Source of the DNA: Nannocystis punicea
Lineage (GTDB): Bacteria; Myxococcota_A; Polyangia; Nannocystales; Nannocystaceae
Assembly: GCF_026965555.1 (NCBI RefSeq)
Contig: NZ_CP114040.1
Span: forward strand, 2,170,001-2,234,000
Direction: 5' to 3'
DNA: 64,000 bases
The position numbers and the translations under genes were made by a program. A model generated the notes under the pieces. The model was not told the origin of the DNA. It saw only the letters and a list, made by a program, of their open reading frames with translations, and did no database searches. This document shows positions 55,160 to 62,658 of the stretch, piece by piece. Every line of letters begins with the position of its first letter. Positions within the stretch are counted from its first letter, which is position 1.

Positions 55160-57874
55160 ATGCTAGAGCACTCTTCAGGCTTTCCCCGCGCGCGCTCCCT
55201 CCTTCAGACAGAGGCACGTTCGAGCGGTCTAGAACGTACCTCAACCGCCGCGGGGGAGCCTGATGTTTTACCGAATGGGTTGGATGGCGCCCGGCTGAAC
55301 GCGATTCGCGAGCAGCTCTGCGAGGGTCGCCACGCCGACGTCGTGGCCCAGCACGAGGTCGCCGCGCGCGCCGGCAGCTACGCCGATTGGCCCGCGGGCC
55401 TCGACGCGCGGCTGCTGTCGGCGCTGTCGAGGCGGGGCGTGACGCGGCCGTACACGCACCAGGCCGAGGCCATCGCGGCGGCCCGCGGCGGGCAGGACGT
55501 CGTGTTGGCGACCTCGACCGCGTCGGGCAAGTCGCTGTGTTTCCACGCGCCGATCGTCCAGGCGGCGCTCGACGACCCGCGGGCGCGAGCGCTGCTGCTG
55601 TTCCCGACCAAAGCACTGGCACGCGACCAGGTCCGGAGCCTGCGCGCGCTGGCGGCCGAGGTGGGGCCGGGGCTCATCGGCGCCGGCGCTTATGACGGTG
55701 ACACACCGCCGGAGGAGCGCAAGGCGGCCCGCACGCGGGCGCACGTGGTGGCGACCAACCCGGACATGCTGCACCGCGGGGTCTTGCCGCACCACGACCG
55801 CTGGGCGCCGCTTTTGGCCGAGCTGCGCTACGTCGTGCTCGACGAGCTGCACATGTACCGCGGGGTGTTCGGCAGCCACGTGGCCAACGTGCTGCGCCGG
55901 CTGTGGCGCGTGTGCGCGTACCACGGGGCGCGGCCGACCGTCATCTGCTGCTCGGCGACGATCCACAACCCGCGCGAGCTGGCGGCCGCGGTCACCGGCC
56001 GGCCCGACTTCGTGCTGGTCGACCGCGACGGGGCGCCGACCGGGCCGCGTACCTTCGTGGTCCTGAACCCGAAGGTCGTCGACCCGGCGACCGGCGTGCG
56101 CCGCGACTACCTCAAGGTCACGCGCGCGGTGACGTCGGTGTTCCGCGCCGCGGGCGTGGCGACGCTGGCGTTCTGCCGCACGCGCAAGGCGGTCGAGCTG
56201 CTGACCCGCTACCTGCGCGAGGACGAGGCCGGCGTGGCGCCCGGCGAGGCGGTCGGCATGGACGCGGCGGCCCAGGCCCGCGCCGAGCTGGCGAAGAAGA
56301 AGATCCGCGGCTACCGCGGCGGCTACCTGCCGGAGCGCCGGCGCGAGGTCGAACAGGCGCTGCAGGACGGCGAGGCGCAGGTGGTGGCGACGACCCACGC
56401 GCTCGAGCTCGGGATGGACATCGGCGGGCTCGACGCGGTGGTCCTGGCCGGTTACCCCGGCACCCGGGCGGCGACGCTGCAGCGCTCGGGTCGCGCGGGC
56501 CGGCGGCTGTCGCCGTCGCTGACGGCGCTGGTGCTGTCGTCCGACCCGCTCGACCAGTTCATCGCGGCGTCGCCGGAGTTCCTGTTCGACGAGCCGCCCG
56601 AGCGGGCGCAGGTCGACCCCGACAACCCGGAGATCCTGATCCCGCACCTGCGCTGCGCGGCCTACGAGCTGCCGATCGTGCTGCCGCCGGGCGAGGCGTC
56701 GGAGACGATGGTGTACCCGGGGATCGCGGCGGGCGAGATCGGGCCGGCGCTGGCGTACCTGGCCGAGCGCGGGGCGCTGCACGGCGAGCGCTCGGCCGAC
56801 GGGGCGGCGCGCTATTTCACCATCGGCGACGCGTTCCCGGCCGACAAGGTCGACCTCCGCGGCGGGCTCGAGGAGAACTTCACGGTGCTCGAGGTGGCCC
56901 CCGGGCTGGCGAGCGACGGGCGGCTCCTCGCCGAGGTCGACTTCGAGGACGGGCCGCTCTACCTCCACCCGGGCGCGATCTACTCGATCGAGGGCACGAC
57001 CTACGAGGTGCTGCGCCTCGACTGGCAGCCGCGCAAGGCGTACGTCCGCGAGGTCAAGGCCACCTACTACACGGAGGCGATCTCGCAGGTGAAGGTCCGC
57101 GTGGTCGAACCGATCGCGTCGGATCCGCCGCGCGGCCGCGGGCTCGGCTACGCCCACCTGGTCCGCACCGTGCCGGGCTTCAAGAAGCTGCGCTTCCGCA
57201 CCCACGAGAACGTCGGCGCCGGCCCGGTCCACCTGCCCGACCTCGAGCTGCACACTCTGGCGGTCCACTTCACGTTCGGCGAGTGGGCGCTGTCGCTGGT
57301 GCCCGACCCGGGCCGGCGCGCGGCCGCGGCGCTGGCGATCGGCCACGCGGTCCACCACTGCGCGGCGATGCTGCTGATGTGCGACGTGCACGACCTCGGT
57401 CACGCGGTGGTCGCGGGGACGGCCGAGGCCGGTTCCTGGGCGCCGGTGATCGCGGGACGCGGCGGCCGGGTGTCGAGCGACGCGGTGATGCAGGCCGGGG
57501 CGTCGCCGTGCCTGCTGCTCTACGACAACCTGCCGGGCGGGGCCGGGCTGGCGACGCAGGCGTATTCGCTGGGGGCCGAGCTGTTCGAGCGGGTGATCGC
57601 GGCGGTGTCGAACTGCCGCTGCGCGCGGGGCTGTCCGACCTGCCTCGGGGTCCAGGGCGCGGGCGAGCCGCTCGGGAACCACGGCGGGGAGGTGGTGCGT
57701 GGGGCGCCGACCGAGTCGCCGGGGCTGAGGGGGCTCGCCAGCCGGATCGCGGCGATGCAGTCGCTGCCGGGGGCGAATCACACGCCGCGGCCGCCGCAGC
57801 CGCGCGAGAGCCTCCGCGCCGACGCGATGGCGCTGCTCCTGGCGCTGCGCGACCGCCTGCGAGGCGCTGCGTGA
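55160..57874 (+). CDS. mrfA: MrfA-type DExH helicase with C-terminal Zn-binding region
   Basis: The protein has 904 residues. ATG 55160 is a tentative start, since the frame is open from TTG 55094. Motifs: Walker A LATSTASGKSLCFHAP (about residue 120), the DExH box YVVLDELHMYRGVFG, CCSATIHNP, FCRTRKAVELLTRYL, TTHALELGMDIGGLDAVV and LQRSGRAGRRLS. The C-terminus has NCRCARGCPTCLGVQGAG, the four-Cys zinc region of the DUF1998/MrfA (YprA) family. In Bacillus subtilis MrfA with MrfB repairs mitomycin-C lesions outside nucleotide-excision repair. The next gene is an MrfB-type exonuclease overlapping by 4 bp, which supports the assignment. It is likely a 3'-5' DNA helicase in the cytoplasm. Confidence 0.92.
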   Translation: MLEHSSGFPRARSLLQTEARSSGLERTSTAAGEPDVLPNGLDGARLNAIREQLCEGRHADVVAQHEVAARAGSYADWPAGLDARLLSALSRRGVTRPYTHQAEAIAAARGGQDVVLATSTASGKSLCFHAPIVQAALDDPRARALLLFPTKALARDQVRSLRALAAEVGPGLIGAGAYDGDTPPEERKAARTRAHVVATNPDMLHRGVLPHHDRWAPLLAELRYVVLDELHMYRGVFGSHVANVLRRLWRVCAYHGARPTVICCSATIHNPRELAAAVTGRPDFVLVDRDGAPTGPRTFVVLNPKVVDPATGVRRDYLKVTRAVTSVFRAAGVATLAFCRTRKAVELLTRYLREDEAGVAPGEAVGMDAAAQARAELAKKKIRGYRGGYLPERRREVEQALQDGEAQVVATTHALELGMDIGGLDAVVLAGYPGTRAATLQRSGRAGRRLSPSLTALVLSSDPLDQFIAASPEFLFDEPPERAQVDPDNPEILIPHLRCAAYELPIVLPPGEASETMVYPGIAAGEIGPALAYLAERGALHGERSADGAARYFTIGDAFPADKVDLRGGLEENFTVLEVAPGLASDGRLLAEVDFEDGPLYLHPGAIYSIEGTTYEVLRLDWQPRKAYVREVKATYYTEAISQVKVRVVEPIASDPPRGRGLGYAHLVRTVPGFKKLRFRTHENVGAGPVHLPDLELHTLAVHFTFGEWALSLVPDPGRRAAAALAIGHAVHHCAAMLLMCDVHDLGHAVVAGTAEAGSWAPVIAGRGGRVSSDAVMQAGASPCLLLYDNLPGGAGLATQAYSLGAELFERVIAAVSNCRCARGCPTCLGVQGAGEPLGNHGGEVVRGAPTESPGLRGLASRIAAMQSLPGANHTPRPPQPRESLRADAMALLLALRDRLRGAA

Positions 57875-60666
57875 GCTCGGCGCTGCTCCGGCGGTTCGAG
57901 CGGGCGCTCGGGCGCGGCGGGCAGGCGGGGGACGTCGCCGGCACGGAGCCGGCGGGCGGGACAGCCGGGGCATCCGAGGTGCGTACCGGCGCTGCGGATC
58001 CACCGGAGCTGCCGAGGTCGGCGGATGGGCTGTCCGAAGGGGCAGGTCGGGTGGCCGGGCTCGGGGTGCGGTCGACGGAGCCGGGAGGCTCGTCGGCCGG
58101 GGCTTCGGGAGGTCGTGGTGAGGGGCTGTCTGAAAGGACAGATGATGGCGCGCGACTGGGCTCGGGGCGCAGGTCCGAGGCGGGCGGGGCGCTGCGAGGT
58201 CCAGGCGTGGGGTCGTTCGCGGGGCGAGGCGAGCGGCAGAGCGATGGGGCAGGTCGGGGCGGCGCGCAGGGGTTCGCGGCGGGCCGGGAGGATCGAGCGG
58301 CGGTCGCCGGGTCGTCGGGGGCGCGAGGCGAGCGGCTGATTGAAGGGACAGGTCGGGGCAGGGAGCAAGAGAGGGCGGTCGCCGGGTCGTCGGGAACGCG
58401 GGACAGCGGCCTGACGCGGGGGCATGCCCAGGGCGAGGCTCTGCAGTCTGGGTTCGCAGCGCGAGCTTCGGCGGCGTCGAGAGAGAAGCTGGCCGAAGGG
58501 GCAGGTGTGCGGGGTCGACGGGACGACGCGGGCGGGGAGGGGCGGACCGGCGAGGCTCTGCAGTCTGGGTTCGCAGCGCGAGCTTCGGCGGCGTCGAGAG
58601 AGAATCTGTCCGAAGGAGCCGGTGCGCGGGGTCGACGGGACGAGGCGGGCGGGGACGGGCCGAACGCGGTCGCCGGGTCGGCGTTGGCGGCGCGGGGAGA
58701 GGTGCTGTCCGAAAGGGCAGGTTCGGAGGTGCGGCGGATCGATCCGTGGGTCTCCGGGGTGTACGTGTTGTGGTCGCACCGGGCCCGGCCGACCCGGCCG
58801 AAACCTGCAGCGGCGGGCGGCAGGGAGGTTCTCGGCGGGACGAGCGAACGTCGCGGTGAGGACCGGGCGAGCGGGACGGATGCGAGGGGGCCGGGCGACG
58901 ATTGGCGCGCGCGGCAGCGCGTGGGCGAGAGTCGGGCGAGCGGGCTGGATGTGGGGCGGTTCGGCGACGAATTGCGTGAGCGGGAGGCTTCGCGGCCCGT
59001 CGGCGAGAGATGGGCGAGCAGGGGAGAACGGGGGCGGTTCGGCGATGAGCCGGCGGAGGCGACCAGGAGCGCCCGTGAAGTCGAGGACGATGTCGGCGTA
59101 GCAGGGCGGGCGCGGTCGCGGGGAGGTTCGCTCGCAGGGGCGACCGGGAGCGCACGCGAAGAGGAGGGCGATGTCGAAGTCGCAGGGGGAGAGCGGCGCT
59201 CGCTCGCTGAGCCGCGGGGAGGTTCGCTCGCAGGGGCGACCGGGAGCGCACGTGAAGAGGAGGGCGATGTCGAAGTCGCAGGGGGAGAGCGGCGCTCGCT
59301 CGCAGGGCCGCGGGGAGGTTCGCTCGCAGGGGCGACCGGGAGCGCAGGCGAAGTCGAGGGCGGTGTCGAAGCCGCAGGGGGAGAGTGGCGCTCGCTCGCA
59401 GGGCCGCGGGGAGGTTCGCTCGCAGGGGCGACCGGGAGCGCACGCGAAGAGGAGAGCGGTGTCGAAGCCGCAGGGGGAGAGCGGCGCTCGCTCGCTGAGC
59501 CGCGGGGAGGTTCGCTCGCAGGGGCGACCGGGAGCGCACGCGACGGGGAGGGACAGGGACGCGGGGGGCCGATCGCGGCGTCGCTGGAGGGCAGGCGAGG
59601 GACGGCCGCGGTCGCGCAGAGAGAGCAGCCTCGTGACGAGCCGCGGACGCAGGATGGCGCTCGCGCCGAGCCCGTGGCTTCCGCGGTGAGCGAGCGGCCG
59701 GCGCTGTGGCGGCGGATGGTGCGGTTCGAGGGCGAGGGCGCGGCGCCGGCGTTGCCGCGGGCCGAGGCGGGGGCGGGGTTCGTCCGCGAGGTCACCCGCT
59801 GGCCCTGTCGCGGGGCCCGGCCGCCGCTGCTCGTCGGGCGCGGGCTCGAGCTGCCGGGCCCGGCCGAGTGGCGGGCGGCCTTTCCATGTTTGTATGGACA
59901 TGTCGATACGGACATGTCCGAGCGGGCAGTATTTCTCGACCTCGAGTCGACCGGGCTCGGGCACGGGGCGGGGACGGTGGCGTTCGTGGTCGGGCTGGCG
60001 ACCCTCGTCGGCGACGGGTGGCAGATCGAGCAGTGGCTGTTGACGCAGCTGTCGGGCGAGGTGGCGCTGCTGGCCGATCTGGAGGCCCGGGTGCGCGCGC
60101 TCGGCGGGCCGCTGGTGACGTTCAACGGCGCGAGCTTCGACCTGCCGCTGCTGCGCGGGCGCCTGCGGCGGTGCGGGCTGCCGACCGACGCGTTCGCCGG
60201 GACGCACCTCGACCTGCTGCCGGTGGCGCGCCGGCTGTGGCGCGGGCGCGGGCCCGACTGCCGGCTGACGACGCTCGAGCGGACGCAGCTCGGCGTGCGG
60301 CGGGACGGCGACATCGCGGGGCGAGCGATCCCGGAGGTGTTCTGGACGGCGCTCCGCCAGCCGCACGAGGCCCGGGCGCGCGAGGCGGTGCGCCGCGTGG
60401 TCGGGCACAACCTCGTCGACGTGCTGACGATGCCGGCGCTGGCCGGGGCGATGGTGCGGACGCTGGCGGCGCCCGGAGACCCGGAACTCGTCGAGCGGGC
60501 GGCCGATCACCGGAACGCCATCGGACGTCGGCTCCGGCAAGCGGCGGCGCAGGATGGGGCCCGGCGCACCGGGACGGCCGGTCGGGACGCGGCCGTCCAG
60601 TCGCCCCCGGGCGCCAGGACGGCCCAGGACCCGCTTCCGCGGCGAGTTGCGCACCTGGGGTCGTGA
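57871..60666 (+). CDS. mrfB: MrfB/YprB-type DEDD exonuclease with giant low-complexity insertion
   Basis: The protein has 931 residues. GTG 57871 overlaps the mrfA stop (GTGA). The first 12 residues (MSSALLRRFERAL) and the C-terminal third match the MrfB/YprB plan: MVRFEGEGAAPALPRAEAGA, then VFLDLESTGLGHGAGTVAFV (DxE motif), LVTFNGASFDLPLLRGRLRR (N-x3-D), THLDLLPVARRLWRGRGPD and VRRVVGHNLVDVLTMPAL (HN-x2-D). Between residues about 13 and 620 lies a Gly/Ala/Arg/Glu-rich segment with 117-bp and 96-bp tandem repeats and 14-bp units. B. subtilis MrfB has about 400 residues. A GACATGTC array (59885-59932) encodes FPCLYGHVDTDMSERAVF directly before the first catalytic motif. All catalytic motifs remain in frame. 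Confidence 0.88.
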   Translation: MSSALLRRFERALGRGGQAGDVAGTEPAGGTAGASEVRTGAADPPELPRSADGLSEGAGRVAGLGVRSTEPGGSSAGASGGRGEGLSERTDDGARLGSGRRSEAGGALRGPGVGSFAGRGERQSDGAGRGGAQGFAAGREDRAAVAGSSGARGERLIEGTGRGREQERAVAGSSGTRDSGLTRGHAQGEALQSGFAARASAASREKLAEGAGVRGRRDDAGGEGRTGEALQSGFAARASAASRENLSEGAGARGRRDEAGGDGPNAVAGSALAARGEVLSERAGSEVRRIDPWVSGVYVLWSHRARPTRPKPAAAGGREVLGGTSERRGEDRASGTDARGPGDDWRARQRVGESRASGLDVGRFGDELREREASRPVGERWASRGERGRFGDEPAEATRSAREVEDDVGVAGRARSRGGSLAGATGSAREEEGDVEVAGGERRSLAEPRGGSLAGATGSAREEEGDVEVAGGERRSLAGPRGGSLAGATGSAGEVEGGVEAAGGEWRSLAGPRGGSLAGATGSAREEESGVEAAGGERRSLAEPRGGSLAGATGSARDGEGQGRGGPIAASLEGRRGTAAVAQREQPRDEPRTQDGARAEPVASAVSERPALWRRMVRFEGEGAAPALPRAEAGAGFVREVTRWPCRGARPPLLVGRGLELPGPAEWRAAFPCLYGHVDTDMSERAVFLDLESTGLGHGAGTVAFVVGLATLVGDGWQIEQWLLTQLSGEVALLADLEARVRALGGPLVTFNGASFDLPLLRGRLRRCGLPTDAFAGTHLDLLPVARRLWRGRGPDCRLTTLERTQLGVRRDGDIAGRAIPEVFWTALRQPHEARAREAVRRVVGHNLVDVLTMPALAGAMVRTLAAPGDPELVERAADHRNAIGRRLRQAAAQDGARRTGTAGRDAAVQSPPGARTAQDPLPRRVAHLGS
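58435..58668 (+). repeat. 117-bp direct repeat (2 copies) inside mrfB
   Basis: Copies start at 58435 and 58552, 117 bp (39 codons) apart, and encode EALQSGFAARASAASRE followed by N/K-LSEGAG-type sequence. Each ends in the 14-bp repeat pair (CTGTCC/CTGGCC-GAAGG-x-GCAGGT). The copies are over 80% alike by eye. Confidence 0.85.
59112..59545 (+). repeat. 96-bp (32-codon) tandem repeat inside mrfB, about 4.7 copies
   Basis: The landmark GGGAGGTTCGCTCGCAGGGG recurs at 59121, 59217, 59313, 59409 and 59505, exactly 96 bp apart. It encodes RGGSLAGATGSAREEEG and VEVAGGERRSLA-type repeats. The multiple of three keeps the frame. Copies differ at a few positions (E/V, D/G), so they are old or drifting, but spacing is perfect. 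Confidence 0.93.
59885..59932 (+). repeat. 14-bp array before the mrfB catalytic domain (3-4 units)
   Basis: CCATGTTT, GACATGTC and GACATGTC at 59887, 59901 and 59915, then a weak GGCAGT at 59929, keep the 14-bp pitch and the reading frame. Confidence 0.85.
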
Positions 60667-60802
60667 CACCCGACGCCTCGCGGTGACCCGAAGTTCGGGT
60701 CGCACCCGCGTGCGGGGGTGCAGCCAGCGGACCGTGGGGCAGGCCCGCGCGGCCCGCGGGCTCTTAGCAGCGCGGGCGGTCCGTGCTAGCGTGAGAGCCG
60801 AC

Positions 60803-61696
60803 GTGAATCGCGCCCGCAGACCCTCGCCACTGGTCCTCGCGCTGTGCCTCTGCGTGAGCGGGTGCATGTCGCTGACACCGCAGCTCCAGCCGACCGACTT
60901 CGCCAAGCTCGAGACGATCAAAGATCGGGCCGAGCGCGAGAAGGCGCTCAAGGAGAACTGGGTCTTCCGCCACGAGGAGCCGCAGGGCACCCGCTACACC
61001 AAGGGTCTGCACCCGCTGTCGACCAAGCGCAGCTGGCAGTCGCTCGACGCGATCCTCCGCTCCGAGAGGAACAGCGCCGAAGCGCTGCCGTACAAGGAGC
61101 TGCGCCGCTCGCGGATCCTCGCGGCGCTGGGGGCGGTCACCGGGCTGCTGTTCATCGCCAGCGGTGCAGCGACCGCGCGCGAAGGCTTCGACTTCCAGAA
61201 GTTGAACGGCGCCAACGCGGTGATGCTGGGCAGCGTCCTGGCGACTGTGGGCCTGGCGATCGCGGCCGGCGTGTACTACCGCCGGGCCGAGAAGGGCTAC
61301 GCCCGCGCGGTCAACATCTACAACGACAGCCTCGGCATGCGCCTCGGGCTGCTGACCCCGAACGGCGATTACATCCCGCCGGCCGACGCCGCGGTGGACG
61401 CCGAGGGCTACATCCTCACCGAGGACGCCAACACACGCATCGAGGGGGCGCAGCAGTACCCGGCGCCCGGCCCAGCTCCGGCTCCGGCTCCGGCCGCGCC
61501 GGGCCCGACGACGGATACGACGGCGCCGCCGATGAGCGCGCCGCCTCCGACCACCGCGCCGCCCCCGCAGCTGCCGCCGGCGACTTCGCCGCAGCAGGCC
61601 GGGTTCCGCCCGCGGCTGGTGCCGCGGCCGGTCGCTCAACCGCCGGTGGACGCGCTGCAGCCTGGGCGCGCGCTGACGCTGCTGCCGCGGCGCTGA
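60803..61696 (+). CDS. Lipoprotein with internal membrane-like segments
   Basis: The protein has 297 residues. GTG 60803 gives MNRARRPSPLVLALCLCVSGC, with Cys at 21. A helical charged region (DFAKLETIKDRAEREKALKE; LPYKELRRSRILAALGAVTG) is followed by two hydrophobic segments (LAALGAVTGLLFIASGAATA; VMLGSVLATVGLAIAAGVYY), a YNDSLGMRLGLLTPNG motif and a long Pro/Ala/Thr-rich C-terminus. This arrangement occurs in myxobacterial outer-membrane-associated proteins with DUF-type labels, with no known function. About 135 bp separate it from mrfB. Its 3' end appears partly duplicated downstream (see the repeat at 61697-62160). Confidence 0.72.
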   Translation: MNRARRPSPLVLALCLCVSGCMSLTPQLQPTDFAKLETIKDRAEREKALKENWVFRHEEPQGTRYTKGLHPLSTKRSWQSLDAILRSERNSAEALPYKELRRSRILAALGAVTGLLFIASGAATAREGFDFQKLNGANAVMLGSVLATVGLAIAAGVYYRRAEKGYARAVNIYNDSLGMRLGLLTPNGDYIPPADAAVDAEGYILTEDANTRIEGAQQYPAPGPAPAPAPAAPGPTTDTTAPPMSAPPPTTAPPPQLPPATSPQQAGFRPRLVPRPVAQPPVDALQPGRALTLLPRR

Positions 61697-62160
61697 GCGG
61701 CGGCGGGCGGGACACACAGCGCGACCAGGCCGGTTGTCCGGTGCCGGGACCGCAAAGCGCCAGTGAGGTGCTGCAGCCTGGGCGCTGAGGCGTTGCCGCG
61801 GCGGGCGGAACACAGCGCGACCAGACTTCGCCGGCTGGCGCCGCGACCGTCCGCGGCGCTCGGGACACAGCGCGACCAGACTTCGCCGGCTGGCGCCGCG
61901 ACCGTCCGCGGCGGGTGGGACACAGCGCGACCAGACTTCGCCGGCCGGTTCCGCGACCGTCCGCGCAGGTCTCGGTGGTCGCGCTTGATGATGCGCGGAG
62001 GCCGGAAGCGGCCAGGACGCGGCAGGCCCCGCGACGGGACGCGCGGACACGGCAGAGGCGGCGCTGGTCGGCCGCAGCTGCCGCGCTGCCGGCCGCGCGG
62101 ACACGGCAGAGGCGGCGGTCGGCCGCAGCTGCCGCGCTGCCGGCCGCGTCCCCCGGGACG
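61697..62160 (+). repeat. 55-bp tandem repeats and copies of the preceding gene end
   Basis: CACAGCGCGACCAG recurs at 61811, 61866 and 61921, 55 bp apart, with related sequence at 61714. GCTGCAGCCTGGGCGC at about 61771 matches the 3' coding end of the lipoprotein (near 61657). A second type, GCGGACACGGCAGAGGCGGC, is at 62043 and 62097. No gene is supported within 61697-62218. Confidence 0.8.
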
Positions 62161-62218
62161 CGCGGTCGCAGGTCGAACGCGGGACGCTGCGGCGGCGACT
62201 CTGCTAAGGTCGCGGCGC

Positions 62219-62647
62219 ATGTCCGCCACCGCCGACTCGCGCGCGCACGACCCCGCCTCGCCGTCCGGGGCCCGTGGCGGTCTTTTCGGACATGTCCGAA
62301 AGGCCATGTTGTTCGCCGGCCTGATGGGGCTGGCGGGCGGCTGCAAGGAGCCGACCGGGCCCGAGCGGGAGATCTCGGGGGCCAAGATCTTCGCCCAGAA
62401 CTGCGCGCGCTGCCACGGGCTCGACGGCAAGGGGCTGCCGGAGGTCGCGGGGGTGCGCGACCTGACCGACCCCGGGTTCATGAGCACGATCAGCGACGAG
62501 CGGATGCGGCGATCGATCCGCGGCGGGCGGCCGCCGACCATGCCGAGCTTCCCGCACTTCAGCGAGCCGACGCTCAAGGTGCTGGTCGCCTACGTGCGGA
62601 CGCTGTCGCAGCCGGAGCTGCAGCTGCCGCCACCGCCTGGTCCTTGA
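62219..62647 (+). CDS. Class I c-type cytochrome, probably lipid-anchored
   Basis: The protein has 142 residues from ATG 62219. A segment KAMLFAGLMGLAGGCKEP has a lipobox (AGGC). The haem-binding motif is FAQNCARCHGLDGKGLPEV (CxxCH), and the distal Met lies in RPPTMPSFPHFSEP. This is a small soluble or anchored electron carrier in the periplasm, of the caa3/cbb3-associated or alternative-complex type. The 41 residues before the lipobox are longer than usual. A start at the ATG at 62306, which is part of a 14-bp repeat unit, would give only 12 residues before the Cys. The repeat pair is at 62288-62312. Confidence 0.85.
   Translation: MSATADSRAHDPASPSGARGGLFGHVRKAMLFAGLMGLAGGCKEPTGPEREISGAKIFAQNCARCHGLDGKGLPEVAGVRDLTDPGFMSTISDERMRRSIRGGRPPTMPSFPHFSEPTLKVLVAYVRTLSQPELQLPPPPGP
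62288..62312 (+). repeat. 14-bp repeat pair in the cytochrome gene
   Basis: GACATGTC at 62289 and GCCATGTT at 62303 lie 14 bp apart within the region encoding the signal segment (GHVRKAML). Confidence 0.75.
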
Positions 62648-62658
62648 GACATGTCGCG
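62636..62658 (+). repeat. 14-bp repeat pair across a gene junction
   Basis: TGGTCCTTGAGACA at 62638 and ATGTCGCG at 62651 span the cytochrome stop codon (62645-62647) and the start codon of the methyltransferase. Confidence 0.7.
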
